This document shows, piece after piece, positions 16,023 through 24,653 of a stretch of DNA of 47,103 bases. This DNA comes from an uncultured Chlorobiaceae bacterium. GTDB lineage: Bacteria > Bacteroidota > Chlorobiia > Chlorobiales > Chlorobiaceae. A program made the position numbers and the translations under genes. Position 1 is the first letter of the stretch; each line of letters begins with the position of its first letter. The notes under the pieces are model-generated. The model was not told the origin of the DNA and did not search any database. It worked only from the letters and a program-made list of their open reading frames with translations. Location: positions 1 through 47,103 of the forward strand of contig CAITSZ010000034.1 in assembly GCA_903895195.1 (NCBI GenBank). Direction: 5' to 3'.

Positions 16023-17514
16023 TTATGTCATAAACCTTATCAAGATCAAGGTGCTCCGAAAAATGTGCTGCAAGAAGCTCGTAGCTCTCCTGCGATCCTT
16101 TTTCATCTTTTTTCGCACGGTACGACGGATCAACACAAGAGAGAAACCATTGCTTAACGGAAGGTTCGTCGAATATACCATGAAAATATGTTCCCGAAAC
16201 TTTTCCGTCTGCACTTACAGCCCCGTCAACATCATCTTCCGGCTTGTTATTTCGGGCGGTTACCCTCATGAATGGCCTGCATGAGCTCGAAACAATACTG
16301 CGACCCATGTGTATTTCATATCCGAAAGCCTCGCAGGTTTCACCCAAAATGAGACCACGGGCATTTGCAAGGCATTTTTCCTGTTCGAGCACCGTCTCAA
16401 CGTCCAGAAGACCAAGCGCATGGCTTACACCGGCTGCTCCTTCAACACCGTGAGGATCAGCAATACTCATCCCCAGCATCTGATAACCGCCGCAAATGCC
16501 CATAATAATGCCTCCCTCTTCCCTGAATGCGCGGATTTCCGGTTCCCAGCCAAGAGAAAAGAGCCAGTCGAGATCACCCCGCACATTTTTCGATCCGGGA
16601 AGAATAAGTGCCTTGTAGCCTTTCAAAGATCGGGGATAATGGAGATAGTGCAGCGCAACGGCAGAATCATGCTCAAGAGGAGAGAGATCGGTAAAATTGG
16701 ATATATGAGGGAAATAGATGACCGCAACTCCTATTTTCCCTGCTTCAGGCTCGCCTGTTGGGTCAACCTTTGCCGAAAGAGGCACCGCGTCCTCAGCATC
16801 AATCTGGAACCCCCGGAAATAGGGAATAACTCCAAGAACAGGAACACCGGTCATCGACTCAAGCATGGTAACGCCATCTTGAAACAGCTCGATATCACCC
16901 CGGAAACGATTGATGATAACTCCTTTGACGAGCTCTCTGTCTTCCGGCGGAATAATGGCAAGAGTTCCGGCAACCTGCGCAAAAACCCCTCCCCTGTCAA
17001 TGTCGGCAACAAGAACCACTGCCGCACCGGCCGCTCTCGCCGTTCTGAAGTTCACAAAATCCCTCTCATAAAGATTCATCTCAGCGCAGGATCCGGCCCC
17101 CTCAATAACCACAAGTTCATGCTTGATCATCAAGCGCTCCAGACTCTCCATTGCAGCTTGAGCCCATATGGCGGTATCCCTGAAGTACCCCTTTGCCGTC
17201 TCTGTAGTGCAGACCTTTCCCTGCAGCACCACCTGCGCTCCGGTATCGGAATTCGGCTTGAGAAGCACAGGATTCATGTCAGCCGTGGGGACAACCCGGG
17301 CAGCCTCGGCCTGGACAATCTGCGCCCGGCCGATTTCATACCCGTCGGGCGTAACACCTGAATTATTCGACATATTCTGCGCCTTATAGGGAGCGACATC
17401 GATGCCGGCATTGCTGAAAATCCGGCACAGAGCAGTCGCAACAATGCTTTTACCGACATCCGAACCAGTCCCTAATACTGCGAGGGATCTGAATTTTTTT
17501 TGTGGCATTACCAT
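16000..17514 (-). CDS. cobQ: Cobyric acid synthase (glutamine-dependent amidotransferase)
   Basis: The 504-residue enzyme amidates four side chains of adenosylcobyrinic acid diamide. The N-terminal P-loop-like domain has [20 protein letters not shown] and the [16 protein letters not shown] loop; [13 protein letters not shown] follows. The C-terminal class I glutaminase-like domain has [12 protein letters not shown] with the nucleophile Cys and a His in [10 protein letters not shown]. Length is normal. The start overlaps the btuB stop by one base. Its 3' end runs into the decarboxylase remnant. Also known as cbiP. Confidence 0.95.
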   Translation of the reverse strand: MVMPQKKFRSLAVLGTGSDVGKSIVATALCRIFSNAGIDVAPYKAQNMSNNSGVTPDGYEIGRAQIVQAEAARVVPTADMNPVLLKPNSDTGAQVVLQGKVCTTETAKGYFRDTAIWAQAAMESLERLMIKHELVVIEGAGSCAEMNLYERDFVNFRTARAAGAAVVLVADIDRGGVFAQVAGTLAIIPPEDRELVKGVIINRFRGDIELFQDGVTMLESMTGVPVLGVIPYFRGFQIDAEDAVPLSAKVDPTGEPEAGKIGVAVIYFPHISNFTDLSPLEHDSAVALHYLHYPRSLKGYKALILPGSKNVRGDLDWLFSLGWEPEIRAFREEGGIIMGICGGYQMLGMSIADPHGVEGAAGVSHALGLLDVETVLEQEKCLANARGLILGETCEAFGYEIHMGRSIVSSSCRPFMRVTARNNKPEDDVDGAVSADGKVSGTYFHGIFDEPSVKQWFLSCVDPSYRAKKDEKGSQESYELLAAHFSEHLDLDKVYDIIDQQSLP

Positions 17515-19382
17515 TACAAAATAACCTTTATACCCGCATAGGCTGACCTGCCGGGAGTGGCATAACCCCAGGCCTCTTCATAATAAACGTCAAAGAGATT
17601 GTCGATCCGACCATAAAGTTCAACCGTGTCGCTCACCTTATACGAAGCTGTCATGTTCAGAAGAAAATAGCTTGGAAGCTGGCCAGTACTTTTCCCTTCA
17701 ACACCATAATCTGCACGTGTTCCAACCCACTGCATGTTGCTGCTGACCTTTAGTTTTGAGGATAACTTGCTGGTTCCTGTTATACCAACCTTGTTTTTAG
17801 GACGTCTCAAAAGCTCACTCCCAAGCGGATCAGCAGTGGACGTATAGGTATAATTACAGGTAAGAAGAAGCGGATCAACCGGTTTCCACTCAACAAAACT
17901 CTCGACACCGAGGGTTTTTGTCACACCTGCAACCTGTGCATAGGTGTAGGTTGAAAGATTAAAATCAATACGATTATCAAAGTCCATACAGAAATAGGTT
18001 GCCCCGAACTTCAGCCGTTCTGAGACCTTCTGCTCGAAACCCGTATCCCAGGCGGACGTCGTTTCAGCAGTAAGTTGTGTGTTTCCATAAGGCGAAAAAA
18101 GCTCGTAGAGAGAGGGAGCCCTGAAGCCGGTACCATAACTGAACTTCAGAACAGTATCATTGATAGTGTAGGATGGCGCAACCCTGCAGGTTGTTTTACT
18201 CCCGAACTTTTCGTTATCCTCATACCGAATACCGCCAACGACATTCAGTTCGCCAAGACGCCACTGATCCTGCAAAAAGACACTGTTCGAACCAACTCCC
18301 GTGTCGAGCAAAGACGCATAAGCACCGAAATTCTGGTTGACCATGCTCTCATGCTGGTAATTCAACCCGACCGACACCGTATTGTTTTCTTCTACCGCAA
18401 TATCCCCCTGCCAGCCTATTTCATAGCGGTGTCCATTAAACTTGCTTGACGCCACATTACTCAAGAGATAGGTACGATCCTGATCATAAACATTATAGTA
18501 TAGGGTTGACACAAGAGGCTTATAGTTCATTTTCAGCGCCATACGACCACTCAACTGGCTTGAATCCTGATTGAGGCCTGCTGTATCGGATCCGCTGTAA
18601 TCGTACGCCAGATCAGCTTTTGTATATCTGAGAACGGTTTCAAGAGTGGTATGTTCGTTCAACCTCAGGCCTACGTTTCCCGACAGTGTAGTATTTTCAT
18701 ACCCATCTTTTTCAAAAAGCTTTCCTGTTGGATTTATCCACCGGTTGTTTTGATCAACTGCTGAAAAGCCATCTGTTTTGAACTTTGAAACCCCGACTGA
18801 ATAGTTCACAATACCCTGCTGACCGTTTGTTCCTGCATAGGCCTTATATGTCCCATAGGCCCCCCCCTCCATACCGGCGAAAGACTCAGGCTTTGAGCTT
18901 CCCTTTTTGGTAATAATATTGACGACACCTGCGGATGCATTGGAGCCATAAAGAAAACTGACCGTACCACGCACAATTTCTATTCGGTCAATATTGTCAA
19001 CAGTGAGATTGGCAAAATTCGGAGCACGATTTGCGTCAGCCGGATCGTTGGCAGGAACCCCGTCAATAAGAACAAGGGTGTTTTTTGCATCTGCCCCTCT
19101 TAAAAAAACACTTGCAAGGGTGCCTGGTCCGCCATTGCTTGCCACATCAATACCGACAGTTCCCTTAATAACCTCTTCGACACTCTGTTTCCCTGAATTC
19201 TTAATCTCCTCGGAAGTAATGACCGTGACGGATGAGCCGCCGGTATCGCTTATAGAATTGAGAGTTTTTGTGGCCGTAACAATCATCTCATCCCCGGCAT
19301 AGCTTCTCTGCTGCTCTGCACCGAAAACTCCTTTGCTGCATAGCAAACCTGCCATGACAACAAAAAATACTTTTTTGTTCAT
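17514..19382 (-). CDS. btuB: TonB-dependent cobamide receptor (BtuB-like)
   Basis: The 622-residue protein has a signal peptide ([17 protein letters not shown]), a TonB-box-like DEMIVTATK just after it, a plug domain ([20 protein letters not shown], then [20 protein letters not shown] and [20 protein letters not shown]), and a beta-barrel ending AYAGIKVIL with [11 protein letters not shown] near the end. It would bring cobamides across the outer membrane. It is the first gene after the cobalamin riboswitch, with cobQ coupled by a one-base overlap, which supports cobamide as the ligand. Confidence 0.92.
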   Translation of the reverse strand: MNKKVFFVVMAGLLCSKGVFGAEQQRSYAGDEMIVTATKTLNSISDTGGSSVTVITSEEIKNSGKQSVEEVIKGTVGIDVASNGGPGTLASVFLRGADAKNTLVLIDGVPANDPADANRAPNFANLTVDNIDRIEIVRGTVSFLYGSNASAGVVNIITKKGSSKPESFAGMEGGAYGTYKAYAGTNGQQGIVNYSVGVSKFKTDGFSAVDQNNRWINPTGKLFEKDGYENTTLSGNVGLRLNEHTTLETVLRYTKADLAYDYSGSDTAGLNQDSSQLSGRMALKMNYKPLVSTLYYNVYDQDRTYLLSNVASSKFNGHRYEIGWQGDIAVEENNTVSVGLNYQHESMVNQNFGAYASLLDTGVGSNSVFLQDQWRLGELNVVGGIRYEDNEKFGSKTTCRVAPSYTINDTVLKFSYGTGFRAPSLYELFSPYGNTQLTAETTSAWDTGFEQKVSERLKFGATYFCMDFDNRIDFNLSTYTYAQVAGVTKTLGVESFVEWKPVDPLLLTCNYTYTSTADPLGSELLRRPKNKVGITGTSKLSSKLKVSSNMQWVGTRADYGVEGKSTGQLPSYFLLNMTASYKVSDTVELYGRIDNLFDVYYEEAWGYATPGRSAYAGIKVIL

Positions 19383-19656
19383 TTTTGATTTTACCTGTTA
19401 ACAGTTTTAGAAAAACATAAACTGACAGGGGTTAGCGAAAGGCGGCATGTAACGGCATGAAACATTGCTTGATGATTTTTCACAAAGGGCTGTTTTGGGC
19501 ACAACAGAATGCGCTGAGCGAAGACGAGAAGCTCATTGGTTCTGAATAATCCAAAAAGAATACCTTGCAAAAAGATCAAGCGGAAAGCAATGCAAAAGAA
19601 GTACAGCTTTGCCCCGACTATATCCCGTAGTCCGATCTTGTAATGCAAAAATAACT
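19383..19656 (-). other. Long leader between riboswitch and btuB
   Basis: About 270 bases separate the riboswitch core from the btuB start, longer than usual for translational control. An 85-codon frame (19391-19648, MHYKIGLRDIVG start, hydrophobic middle) fills it but has no recognisable family and no good ribosome site; I do not call it a gene. No clear T-run terminator was seen, so the expression platform is unclear. Confidence 0.35.
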
Positions 19657-19863
19657 GGCAGGTCTCCTGACTATAACGGCTTACGTCTGTTCCCGGCCTT
19701 CCCGCCGTTTTCCCTGGAGGAAAACATTGCAGTGACCTGAAACAACCGGCAAAAACATCTGCATGTGGCCATGCTTAAGCTTTGCGGTTACCGTTGTACA
19801 GTTGCGGGTACAGTTTACGATTCTCACGTAATTCCCTATTCTCCGGCTTTTAAGCCGGCACCA
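19657..19863 (-). promoter_or_regulatory. Cobalamin (AdoCbl-type) riboswitch
   Basis: The minus strand carries the core elements in order: GGTGCC, AATAGGGAA, GTGAGAATCGTAAACTGTAC, CCGCAACTGTA, a B12-box-like GGTCACTGCA (usual form GCCACTG), GGGAAGGCCGGG, and the closing AGTCAGGAGACCTGCC. The usual response is to shut off downstream genes when adenosylcobalamin is plentiful. It lies upstream of the btuB-cobQ-cbiB...cbiR series. Confidence 0.93.
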
Positions 19864-19925
19864 GCTACAACAAAAGAACAATTAAGGAGCGATAAATAAC
19901 AAATTCTATTAAAAGAAACAAGCGG

Positions 19926-21629
19926 TTACTCAACAGGCATTGCTTCACCTGGAATAGTGCGGGCAATGCTTTTGCAATAATGGTGCACCTGTTCTAATAT
20001 ATTGATCAGCTCCATATGGATATCATGTGTTATCTCTGCTTCCGGCACAGAAAACACTCTTTTCAAATGGGCTGTTTCTGCCTTTTGAACAAGTTGTTTA
20101 AACCGTTCATCATCGATAATATTTCTGACTTTTTGCGGATCCATATGCTGCAGAACCAGAGCGAGCTTTTCGATTTCCATGCAAACCAGGTTATGGATCT
20201 CAGTCAGTTCGGATTTTCCTTCTTCGCTCAAATCACTTTTCAGCGCCCGTTTTTTTTCAACATGCTTTTTCCTGAGTGTATTGAGCTCGTCCCCCATCGA
20301 TTCGAGATCTTTGACAATATTCATGAGAGCAAACACCTCTCTTGATTCCTGTTCATTAAGCTCGCTGAGACTTATTTTAATAAGGTAATCCGAAAGCCGA
20401 TGTTCAAGAAAATCAAGCTTTTCCTCTCTCATCTTCAAGCCCTTGATGACGGACAGATGTTGAAACACAACATCATGACCGGCTTCTCCATTAATAAAGG
20501 GATGAAGTGATGCGCGAACCATTTTACCGGCAATAGTTCCCATTCTTGCAACTTCAGCCTTTGCATAACTGAGCGCAAGCACCGGGGTTGACAACGCCGA
20601 ATCCTTCAGATACTTCACCGCGGGAATCAGTCTTTCTTCTTCAGGGTCATCAGGAATAATCCGGCAAAGCAGTTTATCAAAGAGTGGCAGAAATGGCAGA
20701 AAAAAAAGGGCCATAAAAAGATTAAAGAAGGTATGGGCATTGGCTATCTGCCTCGGCACTGTAAGCGCAAGACTTTCGTGGCTGGAATTATCTGCAGAAA
20801 ATGAAATGAGCCGGATAAGCTCAGAAAATTGCGGAATGAATGGCAGAAAAATGAGCACTCCGCTCACATTGAACAATACCTGAGCCAGCGCTACCCGTTT
20901 GGCTGCACGCTGCATCCCTGCACTTGCGAACACTCCTGTAATGCAGGTGCCTATATTAGCGCCAAGGAGTAAGGCAATCCCGGTTTCAAGGCTCATTGAA
21001 CCCTGGAGGGCGAGCGTTATGATAATGCCTATAAACGCCGAGCTGCTGTGCATAAGGGCCGTTACAGCGATACCTGTGGCAACAGCGAGCAAAGGATGCT
21101 CGATATAGTGGAGAAGCGAGATAAACGCCGGTTGCTGCTGTAATGGCGTCATCGCTTCCGCCATAAGCTTGAGACCGAAAAAAAGGAGACCGAACCCCGA
21201 AAGGGCTTCTCCGGTAAAACGGAGAGATTCAGATTTCCCCGCCAAACTCAAAGCAAAACCCGCTGCAAAAAAGATCAGGGCGTAATCCTGCAGACTGAAA
21301 GCGAAGAGCTGCGCCATTGCTGTTGTTCCAATTTCAGCTCCTAAAACCACAGCCAGAGCCTGACTGTAGCTCATAAGGCGGGACTGCACCAGTCCCACAA
21401 GCGTAGCAATAATTGTGCTGCTGCTTTGAACAATCAGAGTGGCAAATGCCCCGGCAAGCAAACCATAGAAGCGGTTGCCGGTTATCTTTGCTATAAATTG
21501 ACGAATTCGCTCACCGGAGGCCTTTTTCAGACCACTGCTCATGATTCTTATGCCGTACAGAAAGAGTGCCAGACCGCCGGTAAAAAAAACAGCGATATCG
21601 GCCATGGAAAAGAGCCCTGTCTTTTGCAT
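19926..21629 (-). CDS. Na/Pi cotransporter family protein with C-terminal PhoU-like domain
   Basis: The 567-residue protein has an N-terminal membrane half with the two inverted Na/Pi repeats typical of the NptA/YjbB group: ATLIVQSSSTIIATLVGLV with VLGAEIGTTAMA, and ALMHSSSAFIGIIITLAL with LLGANIGTCITG. The C-terminal about 220 residues are helical and charged, like a PhoU domain. It probably moves phosphate, possibly as an efflux system, across the inner membrane. A second Met at residue 9 could be the real start. It is a single gene downstream of the SRPBCC gene. Confidence 0.88.
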   Translation of the reverse strand: MQKTGLFSMADIAVFFTGGLALFLYGIRIMSSGLKKASGERIRQFIAKITGNRFYGLLAGAFATLIVQSSSTIIATLVGLVQSRLMSYSQALAVVLGAEIGTTAMAQLFAFSLQDYALIFFAAGFALSLAGKSESLRFTGEALSGFGLLFFGLKLMAEAMTPLQQQPAFISLLHYIEHPLLAVATGIAVTALMHSSSAFIGIIITLALQGSMSLETGIALLLGANIGTCITGVFASAGMQRAAKRVALAQVLFNVSGVLIFLPFIPQFSELIRLISFSADNSSHESLALTVPRQIANAHTFFNLFMALFFLPFLPLFDKLLCRIIPDDPEEERLIPAVKYLKDSALSTPVLALSYAKAEVARMGTIAGKMVRASLHPFINGEAGHDVVFQHLSVIKGLKMREEKLDFLEHRLSDYLIKISLSELNEQESREVFALMNIVKDLESMGDELNTLRKKHVEKKRALKSDLSEEGKSELTEIHNLVCMEIEKLALVLQHMDPQKVRNIIDDERFKQLVQKAETAHLKRVFSVPEAEITHDIHMELINILEQVHHYCKSIARTIPGEAMPVE

Positions 21630-21659
21630 TACTTGCCTATTTGGCTTTGGTTAATGCTG

Positions 21660-22121
21660 TCAAATATTCCCAAACAGCTCTTCTATCCTCTTTTTTCGAT
21701 AGTTGAAAACCTCTTCAAGCCTCATGCTTACAATCAATGTATTGACAATCTCTCCAATAATACCCATCGGCAATGAGTACTTCAAGAGGTCCGTCATTTC
21801 AACACCTCCGGGAATCTCTTTAAAGATATGCTGGTGATGCCAGAATTCGTAAGGTCCAGAGTTCTGCCTGTCTTCAAAAAAAAATGGTTTATTGACACTG
21901 ACAATTTCGGTTTCCCACCGTACAGGAATCATCATGAACGGATACAAAGTATAGGTAATAACCATTCCCGGATAAATGCTCTCTTCCCCTATCCCGCTGG
22001 TTATGGAAACCATCATTTCAGGAGGGGTGATTAGTGCGAGATTACCGGGAGAGGAAAAAAAAGCCCATGCCGCATCAATGGAAACAGGCAGTTGCTGAAC
22101 ATGCGTAAGGTTATGTTCCAT
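21660..22121 (-). CDS. SRPBCC-family ligand-binding protein
   Basis: The 153-residue protein has the START/SRPBCC pattern: VQQLPVSIDAAWAFFSSPGN, the LALITPPEMMVSI segment, a YPFMMIPVRWETEI strand, FEDRQNSGPYEFWHHQHIF and a long C-terminal helix (MRLEEVFNYRKKRIEELF). Such proteins hold hydrophobic ligands in a helix-grip fold; no catalytic function can be given. Its start overlaps the end of the RecG-like fragment by 11 bases on the same strand, so an older gene has been truncated into it. Confidence 0.8.
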   Translation of the reverse strand: MEHNLTHVQQLPVSIDAAWAFFSSPGNLALITPPEMMVSITSGIGEESIYPGMVITYTLYPFMMIPVRWETEIVSVNKPFFFEDRQNSGPYEFWHHQHIFKEIPGGVEMTDLLKYSLPMGIIGEIVNTLIVSMRLEEVFNYRKKRIEELFGNI

Positions 22122-22377
22122 GTATCAAAAAAACAAATTTTCTCATAAAAAAATGTCTATTGGTAATATGGTGACGGACATAATAAGTTCCGCCTGATAA
22201 TGTCCAGTAATTGTTATTTGCAGCAAACGTAGGTTCTGGATATCCAAGCTCCCTTGCCCCGTCAAGCATCCTTCGGATACCAGTTCCAGCTTTCTCAATA
22301 AAAGCGATGCGATGCAGCAAATCGGCAATCAGGGGGTTGCGGCGCAAACTTTTGTTCCCGAGATCCTCAGGAGACAT
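22111..22377 (-). pseudogene. C-terminal fragment of an AlbA/RecG-like ATP-binding transcriptional regulator
   Basis: The 88 codons contain MSPEDLGNKSLRRNPLIADL, then LHRIAFIEKAGTGIRRMLDG and YPEPTF, a well-known block of the putative ATP-dependent DNA helicase RecG-like regulators (AlbA_2 plus GHKL-like domain, usually about 400-500 residues). Everything before it is absent, and the tail after YWTLSGG is unlike the family. It is therefore a fragment, not a working regulator. A 40-codon minus-strand frame just upstream (22411-22533, MPHEAFQIAIQKLLDFYQNH) is unassigned and may belong to another decayed gene. Confidence 0.65.
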
Positions 22378-23056
22378 GCACCTTGCTTGTTCCTTTGAAC
22401 AGCAGACAGGTCACATAGGCCTGATTGAAAAAATTGAAATCCATTTTACTTCATTCAGCAGAAAAGAGGTTCTGTGATTTTGATAGAAATCAAGTAACTT
22501 TTGGATGGCGATCTGAAAGGCTTCATGAGGCATATGTTTGCTCCCAGGCAGTTCACAATAAAATTAACCGCGTTTAGCTTTTGCTGAAAAACCGTGGGCT
22601 TACGGTATGCCCTTCGAAAAATACCAGCTCTATAACTGATAATGGTCTTGTTTTTTTTATTTCAGATGCATTGTTTTATTCCTCTAACGCAACTATACAC
22701 AGCAGATTAGCATCGATAAGTGATATTTTATAAGTATAACCAAAAAAAGGAGTTTATCAGTCCACCCCATTTGTCTTTGAGATTAGAAAGATGGTGTTTG
22801 ACGCAGAGCTGTTTGAAGAAAGTGTACGTTATGAATAACGTCACCTATCCCCCAATCATCCTGCTGCAAGCGTTTAAGTGCAGGGTAGCAGCTCAAAATA
22901 TACGATACCATGATAAAAGTATGGCGGGTAAATAGCGGCGATTTATTTTATCTGGCTGATACTCGTGGGTTCATTTCTCACCTCAATGATTATCTTGTGT
23001 GAATCTTCGCAGACACAAAACCGGACGACCATTTACAAAAAGATGAGAGCAAACCT
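22378..23056. other. Non-coding or decayed stretch before the KilA-N gene
   Basis: It contains the 40-codon unassigned minus-strand frame at 22411-22533, an AT-rich section, and a 71-codon plus-strand frame (22720-22935) with no recognisable feature. No repeat, tRNA or terminator was found. Ribosome-site-like AGATGAGAGC precedes the KilA-N start. Confidence 0.35.
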
Positions 23057-23818
23057 GTGAGCAAATCAAAGAAATCTACGGTGGATGTTCAGGGAACAAC
23101 GGTCAGCATCGTCAGTAGTGGAAACGATGACTATCTCAGCCTTACGGACATTGCCAAATACAAGAATCCAGATCATGCAGACGATGTAATACGGAACTGG
23201 CTTCGTAACCGCAACACCATCGAGTTTCTTGGTGTCTGGGAACGACTCAATAACAGTGATTTTAATCCCGTCGAATTCGACGGGATTAAAATCATGGCTG
23301 GTCTGAACAGCTTTACGCTCACACCAAAACAATGGATTGAAAAGAGTCAGGCTATCGGTATTGTTTCGCGGGCCGGGCGTTATGGCGGCACTTACGCTCA
23401 TAAGGATATTGCCTTTGAGTTCGCTTCATGGATATCAGTTGAATTCAAACTCTACCTCATCAAGGAGTTTCAGCGTCTCAAGGATGACGAAAACCGTCGC
23501 CTTTCCCTCTCCTGGAACCTGAATCGTACCCTTTCAAAGTTGAACTACCGCATCCACACCGATGCAATCCGTGAGCATCTCATACCGCCGGAAATCACTC
23601 CCGCGCAAGTCGCCATTACCTACGCCAGTGAGGCTGACATTCTCAATATTGCACTTTTTGGCCTGGTGGTTTCTACTCGCGTAATATGCGGACAACCCTC
23701 TCTCCTATTTCTTTCCTCGTCACTCGCTCCTTCGCACCCAGCACAACGGCTCACGGCAGTTATACAATTTGCAGATTTGTTTGTGGAATTGTATAACCCA
23801 GCATGGTCTACCTCCTGA
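23057..23818 (+). CDS. KilA-N domain DNA-binding protein with abnormal C-terminus
   Basis: The protein starts at GTG 23057 and has the KilA-N pattern: DDYLSLTDIAKYKNPDHADD, IRNWLRNRNTIEFLGVWE, GLNSFTLTPKQWIE, GRYGGTYAHKDIAFEFASWI and EFKLYLIKEFQRLKDDE. These bind DNA in phages and bacterial mobile loci. Up to about residue 204 (YASEADILNIALFG) it follows the family; the last about 50 residues (VVSTRVICGQPSLLF onward) do not look like the usual continuation. A deletion or frame change probably replaced the C-terminus. A perfect 38-bp palindrome lies inside at 23257-23294. Confidence 0.75.
   Translation: MSKSKKSTVDVQGTTVSIVSSGNDDYLSLTDIAKYKNPDHADDVIRNWLRNRNTIEFLGVWERLNNSDFNPVEFDGIKIMAGLNSFTLTPKQWIEKSQAIGIVSRAGRYGGTYAHKDIAFEFASWISVEFKLYLIKEFQRLKDDENRRLSLSWNLNRTLSKLNYRIHTDAIREHLIPPEITPAQVAITYASEADILNIALFGLVVSTRVICGQPSLLFLSSSLAPSHPAQRLTAVIQFADLFVELYNPAWSTS
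23257..23294. repeat. Perfect 38-bp palindrome within the KilA-N gene
   Basis: The half-site TGATTTTAATCCCGTCGAA is followed immediately by its exact reverse complement, with no loop. It is read as DFNPVEFDGIKI on the plus strand and gives the same peptide on the minus strand. In a hairpin this would be a 19-bp stem without spacer, unusual in coding DNA. Confidence 0.85.
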
Positions 23819-24227
23819 TCTCTATTTCTGGCGCGACATCGTAAAATGGGCAGAGCCTTAGTTTAAAAGGCTGTGTGGCTGGCCCCAGAGAACTCTGAAG
23901 CATGAAAGCCTATCGCTATGTTGATTGAAGCAAGAGGGTATGCTATAGGGCATGGCTGGTTACATATGAAAAGAAAATGGCCTTTTTCTATACATGTCGT
24001 TCTGCTCCTTTGCTTTTGCATTCACTTTCGGTGATGAACATGGCCAGATTGATAAAATATTTCGTTTGACCACTACAACGGAGGGCGACCACAAGGGTCG
24101 CCCCTACGGCGAAATAATGGAATCATCCGTTTTGGGTATGGCATGTTTTATTACGGACTCAATTTCTGTGAAGCGCTTATTATGTTTTACTTCCTTCAGA
24201 AATCATCTTTTTTTGGCATTTTCCCTG
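23819..24227. other. Decayed stretch with gene debris and a REP
   Basis: Just after the KilA-N stop, 23801-23862 reads in another frame HGLPPDLYFWRDIVKWAEP and stops; LYFWRD resembles a DUF4143 ATPase fragment, but weakly. A REP unit sits at 24083-24109. The Nudix reading frame extends back through the REP (as GDHKGRPYG), which I treat as chance. No other feature was seen. Confidence 0.4.
24083..24109. repeat. Isolated REP unit of the RAYT family
   Basis: It reads GGGCGACC, ACAAG, GGTCGCCCC, TACGGC, matching the 14 kb REP copies. It lies 10 kb from the RAYT gene in a decayed intergenic stretch, showing that the family is dispersed. Confidence 0.75.
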
Positions 24228-24653
24228 ATGGATAGAAGTGGAATTACAAAAGCAACTGTTGCGGCTGTCATCGCTCCGGATAGGTCAAGCCGTTCAACGG
24301 TGCTCCTTACCCGCAGGAGTGTCAATCCCTTTAAAGGATGCTGGTGCCTGCCTGGAGGGCATATTGATGCAGCAGAAACAGCACTTGCCGCTGTTGAGAG
24401 GGAAGTAGCCGAGGAGACCGGCCTTGAGTTCATCGACCCGCTGTTTCTTACTTACTGTGACGAAATCTTTCCTGAATACGGCTTTCATGCTGTCGCAGTC
24501 TGTTTCTACGGGATCGGGCATGGAACTTTACGGCTGATGCCGGATGAGGTTGAGCAGATTTCATGGTTCCCCCTTCATGAGGCACTTAAGCTGCCACTTG
24601 CCTTTAATCACCTACAGATACTTCAGTACTATGCGCAACACCTTCCGCAGTAA
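24228..24653 (+). CDS. Nudix hydrolase
   Basis: From ATG 24228 the product is 141 residues. It holds a Nudix box starting GGHIDAAETALAAVEREVAE and ending ETGLEF, which matches the G-x5-E-x7-REUxEExGU consensus, so it should hydrolyse a nucleoside diphosphate linked to another moiety. WCLPGG precedes it. An upstream in-frame extension to 23994 is rejected because it contains translated REP sequence and an unlikely hydrophobic run. The gene overlaps the BtuF-like gene by 23 bases; any link to cobamide metabolism is speculative. Confidence 0.8.
   Translation: MDRSGITKATVAAVIAPDRSSRSTVLLTRRSVNPFKGCWCLPGGHIDAAETALAAVEREVAEETGLEFIDPLFLTYCDEIFPEYGFHAVAVCFYGIGHGTLRLMPDEVEQISWFPLHEALKLPLAFNHLQILQYYAQHLPQ

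Noticed and set aside
16309-17361. Long plus-strand frame (350 codons) across cobQ
   Set aside because: It is antisense to a clearly conserved gene, has no family features and is rich in Arg/His/Asn, as expected of a shadow frame.
19391-19648. 85-codon frame between riboswitch and btuB
   Set aside because: It lacks a ribosome site and recognisable features; treated as leader sequence.
23994-24227. N-terminal extension of the Nudix protein
   Set aside because: It includes translated REP sequence and has no conserved features; the homologous part begins near 24228.
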